Assembly: GCA_017481065.1 (NCBI GenBank)
Contig: JAFUPT010000023.1
Coordinates: 1-6,502 of the forward strand
Reading direction: 5' to 3'
Source: Clostridia bacterium
Lineage (GTDB): Bacteria; Bacillota_A; Clostridia; Christensenellales; Aristaeellaceae
DNA length: 6,502 nucleotides
Below, in pieces: positions 4,838 through 6,502 of this stretch (within the stretch, counting starts at the first letter, position 1; every line of letters begins with the position of its first letter). A program made the position numbers and the translations under genes. A model generated the notes under the pieces. The model ran no database searches and had not been told where the DNA came from. It saw only the letters and a list, made by a program, of their open reading frames with translations.

Positions 4838-6427
4838 TCAGTCGGTCAGGTCAATCTTGTCCCTGCCGAAAATTTCATAGGATTGCTCGATCACTTTTTT
4901 TGCCGCCGAAGAAGTGGATTTCGGAGCCGCCGTTCCAGCGGCCGCCGTGCGCAGCCGCATGGGCGCGCCGAAGCATTCGGAGAGGGCCGCTTCGATGATG
5001 GCGCTCTTGGCCTCGATCAGCCGCCGCACCATGATGCCGTCGCCGCCGAATTCCACAGTAACCACGCCGCTGTCGATGCCGCCGAAGCGCATCTTGGGCA
5101 GCATGCTCTTGATGCTGGGCACTTCCGCGCCCACCTTGGCAATCGCATCCAAATATTCCTGCGGCGGTTCGGCCGCCGGCGCGGATACAGCCTTCTTTGC
5201 TTCCGGCGCAGGCTTCTTCTCCGCCGGAGCCGCCTCCGCAGGCTTTGCCGCAGCCGCCCTCTGCGCGGGAACCACGCCGCCCTCCAGCATCTTTTCCATG
5301 CGGGCGAGCCGCTCGGAAAGGGCCGCGTCCGCCTCCTGCTCGGGATGGCAGGCGCGCACCGCCGCCAGCTCCAGTATCGTGCGCGGCTGGGTGGCCCATT
5401 TCATCTCGCCCTCCACCCGCATAAACAGCTCCATCGTGCGCATCAGCTGCTCCCGGTTGGCCCGCCTGGCCTGCTCCCGGAAGCGCGCCGCGTCCTCGGG
5501 GGTCACTTCCAGTATGCCGGTTAAATTCTCCCCGGCAATTTCCGCCAGCAGCACCGCCCGCAGATGGCTTGCCGCATCCAGGGCGAAAACCCGCGGGTCG
5601 CTGCCCCGGCGCATGGCCTCGTCAATGCGGGAAAGCGCCGCTGCCGCGTCAAAGGCGAGGATCGCGTCCGTGAATTCAAACATGAAATCCCGGCCCGTGG
5701 TGCCCAGCACATCCCGCGCCAGTTCCCCGGTCACTTCGCCCTCCGTAAAGCTCAGGCACACGTCCAGCAGGCTCAGCGCATCGCGCATCGCGCCCTCCGC
5801 CGCCCGGGCGATTTCATTGAGCGCATCCTCATCCGCGCTGCGATTGATGCCGGAGAGCACCACCCGCAGCCTGCCGATGATCGCTTCCACGCTGATCCTG
5901 TGGAAATCAAACCTCTGGCAGCGGGATAAAATCGTGGCCGGCAGCTTCTGCGGCTCGGTGGTCGCCAGTATAAATACAGCGTGGCGCGGCGGCTCCTCCA
6001 GGGTTTTCAGCAGCGCGTTGAACGCGCCGGTGGAAAGCATGTGCACCTCGTCGATGATGTATACCTTGTATTTGGTCAGTGTCGGCGGATATTTTATCTT
6101 GTCCCGCAGGTCGCGGATCTCATCCACGCCGTTGTTGGACGCCGCGTCGATTTCCAATACATCCATGCAGTTCTCCGCCTTCAATGCGCGGCAGATTTCG
6201 CATTCCCCGCAGGGATCGCCGTCCGCCGGGCTCAGGCAGTTGATCGCCCGGGAGAGCACCTTCGCCGCCGTGGTCTTGCCCGTGCCGCGAGTGCCGCAGA
6301 AAAGGTATGCATGCGCGATGCGGCCGGTTTCCACCTGCCGCTTCAACGTGCGCACCACTGCATCCTGGTCGCAGATTTCTGAAAATGTATTGGGTCGCCA
6401 TGCGCGGTACAGCGACTGATAGCTCAT
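4838..6427 (-). CDS. dnaX: DNA polymerase III clamp-loader subunit DnaX (tau/gamma)
   Basis: A 529-residue AAA+ ATPase that loads the sliding clamp at the replication fork. Visible in order: the conserved N-terminus YRAWRPNTF (7-15), Walker A GTRGTGKTT (45-53), zinc-binding cysteines C64, C73, C76 and C79, Walker B IIDEVH (124-129), LLKTLEEPP (139-147), the SRC arginine-finger motif (168-170) and sensor-2 segment EGAMRDALSLLD (211-222). The collar domain follows to about 365, then an Ala/Pro/Lys-rich flexible linker (387-421) and a C-terminal domain (about 423-529). Length is normal for the family. GAGG stands 7 bases before the ATG. Near the end, codons 510-511 lie in a run of seven A followed by G (minus strand, 4901-4894), where slippage in either direction would stop translation early. 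It is the first gene of the cluster in this window; ybaB and recR, commonly next to dnaX, are not here. Confidence 0.97.
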   Translation of the reverse strand: MSYQSLYRAWRPNTFSEICDQDAVVRTLKRQVETGRIAHAYLFCGTRGTGKTTAAKVLSRAINCLSPADGDPCGECEICRALKAENCMDVLEIDAASNNGVDEIRDLRDKIKYPPTLTKYKVYIIDEVHMLSTGAFNALLKTLEEPPRHAVFILATTEPQKLPATILSRCQRFDFHRISVEAIIGRLRVVLSGINRSADEDALNEIARAAEGAMRDALSLLDVCLSFTEGEVTGELARDVLGTTGRDFMFEFTDAILAFDAAAALSRIDEAMRRGSDPRVFALDAASHLRAVLLAEIAGENLTGILEVTPEDAARFREQARRANREQLMRTMELFMRVEGEMKWATQPRTILELAAVRACHPEQEADAALSERLARMEKMLEGGVVPAQRAAAAKPAEAAPAEKKPAPEAKKAVSAPAAEPPQEYLDAIAKVGAEVPSIKSMLPKMRFGGIDSGVVTVEFGGDGIMVRRLIEAKSAIIEAALSECFGAPMRLRTAAAGTAAPKSTSSAAKKVIEQSYEIFGRDKIDLTD

Positions 6428-6449
6428 AGGTTTACCTCATTGGAGAACG

Positions 6450-6500
6450 CCAAGGGGCGCTGCCCCCTGGATCCCCGCTCAAGGGTCATTGATCCTTGAG
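6450..6500 (+). repeat. Edge copy of the hairpin repeat array (B-A) upstream of dnaX
   Basis: A B module (arms 6450-6458 and 6462-6470, loop GCT, one mismatch in nine) is joined by ATCCCCG to an A-type stem (6478-6487 and 6491-6500, including one G-T wobble, loop ATT or CATTG). Loop and linker read as plus strand, opposite to dnaX. Positions 6473-6485 are identical to 1-13. No promoter for dnaX can be seen in 6428-6502, so transcription probably starts beyond the edge. Confidence 0.65.
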
Positions 6501-6502
6501 AA

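Noticed and set aside
4914..6419. Long plus-strand open frame (501 codons) antisense to dnaX
   Set aside because: dnaX is unmistakable on the other strand; the antisense product is Ser/Ala/Arg-rich low-complexity sequence with no family motif, as expected when a GC-rich gene is read in the complementary frame.
6428..6502. Possible small SRP RNA gene upstream of dnaX, a frequent place in Firmicutes
   Set aside because: The 75 bases hold only the ribosome binding site and the two repeat stems; no SRP Alu or S-domain motif (GGAA-type tetraloop helix) is visible.

Overview
The window reads as a chromosomal piece of a GC-rich, low-complexity-intergenic member of the Bacillota (Clostridia-like, probably a gut or anaerobic lineage). 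The grounds are strong GGAGG-type ribosome binding sites, a DnaX of Firmicutes type, a clostridial-type RadC-like protein, secreted SH3b repeats, a pair of short chromate-transporter proteins, and intergenic spaces packed with short GC-rich hairpins. The lineage is inferred from gene content only; no rRNA or other marker is present.

Layout. Positions 1-268 are non-coding and hold a series of hairpins: a repeat module at the edge, two terminator-like stems, a longer structured element, then two repeat modules next to the stop codon of the first gene. A secreted protein with three SH3b domains is encoded on the minus strand (269-967). It is divergent from a small two-helix membrane protein with a soluble tail on the plus strand (1105-1680). 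Two back-to-back sigma-A-like promoters lie between them, and the plus-strand promoter argues that the true start is the second ATG at 1105, not 1072. Positions 1681-1938, between convergent gene ends, hold two hairpin arrays of opposite polarity around a bidirectional terminator.

The rest (1939-6427) is one compact minus-strand gene cluster, read from right to left: dnaX (clamp-loader subunit), a RadC-like protein that has lost its JAMM metal ligands, a PAP2 lipid phosphatase, a stand-alone CinA C-terminal (NMN amidohydrolase) protein, and two short chromate-transporter halves. Gaps are 5 nt, a 4-nt overlap, 18 nt, a 17-nt overlap and a 4-nt overlap, so the six genes are very likely one transcription unit with coupled translation. 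They do not form an obvious single pathway: replication, envelope lipid recycling, pyridine nucleotide salvage and anion transport are combined. No promoter for the cluster is visible; it probably lies beyond the right edge.

The most unusual feature is the modular hairpin repeat. Two module types recur: B has arms like GGGGAC/GTCCCC around a 3-base loop, and A has arms like CAAGGG/CCCTTG around ATGAT. They are joined by linkers resembling ACCCCTG. In all three arrays that follow a gene end inside the window, a B module comes first after the stop codon and the A module comes later, so the arrays have a fixed polarity relative to transcription. The same repeat lies at both window edges, sharing an identical 13-base stretch. 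The second notable point is the RadC-like pseudoenzyme directly behind dnaX, where ybaB-recR would be usual.
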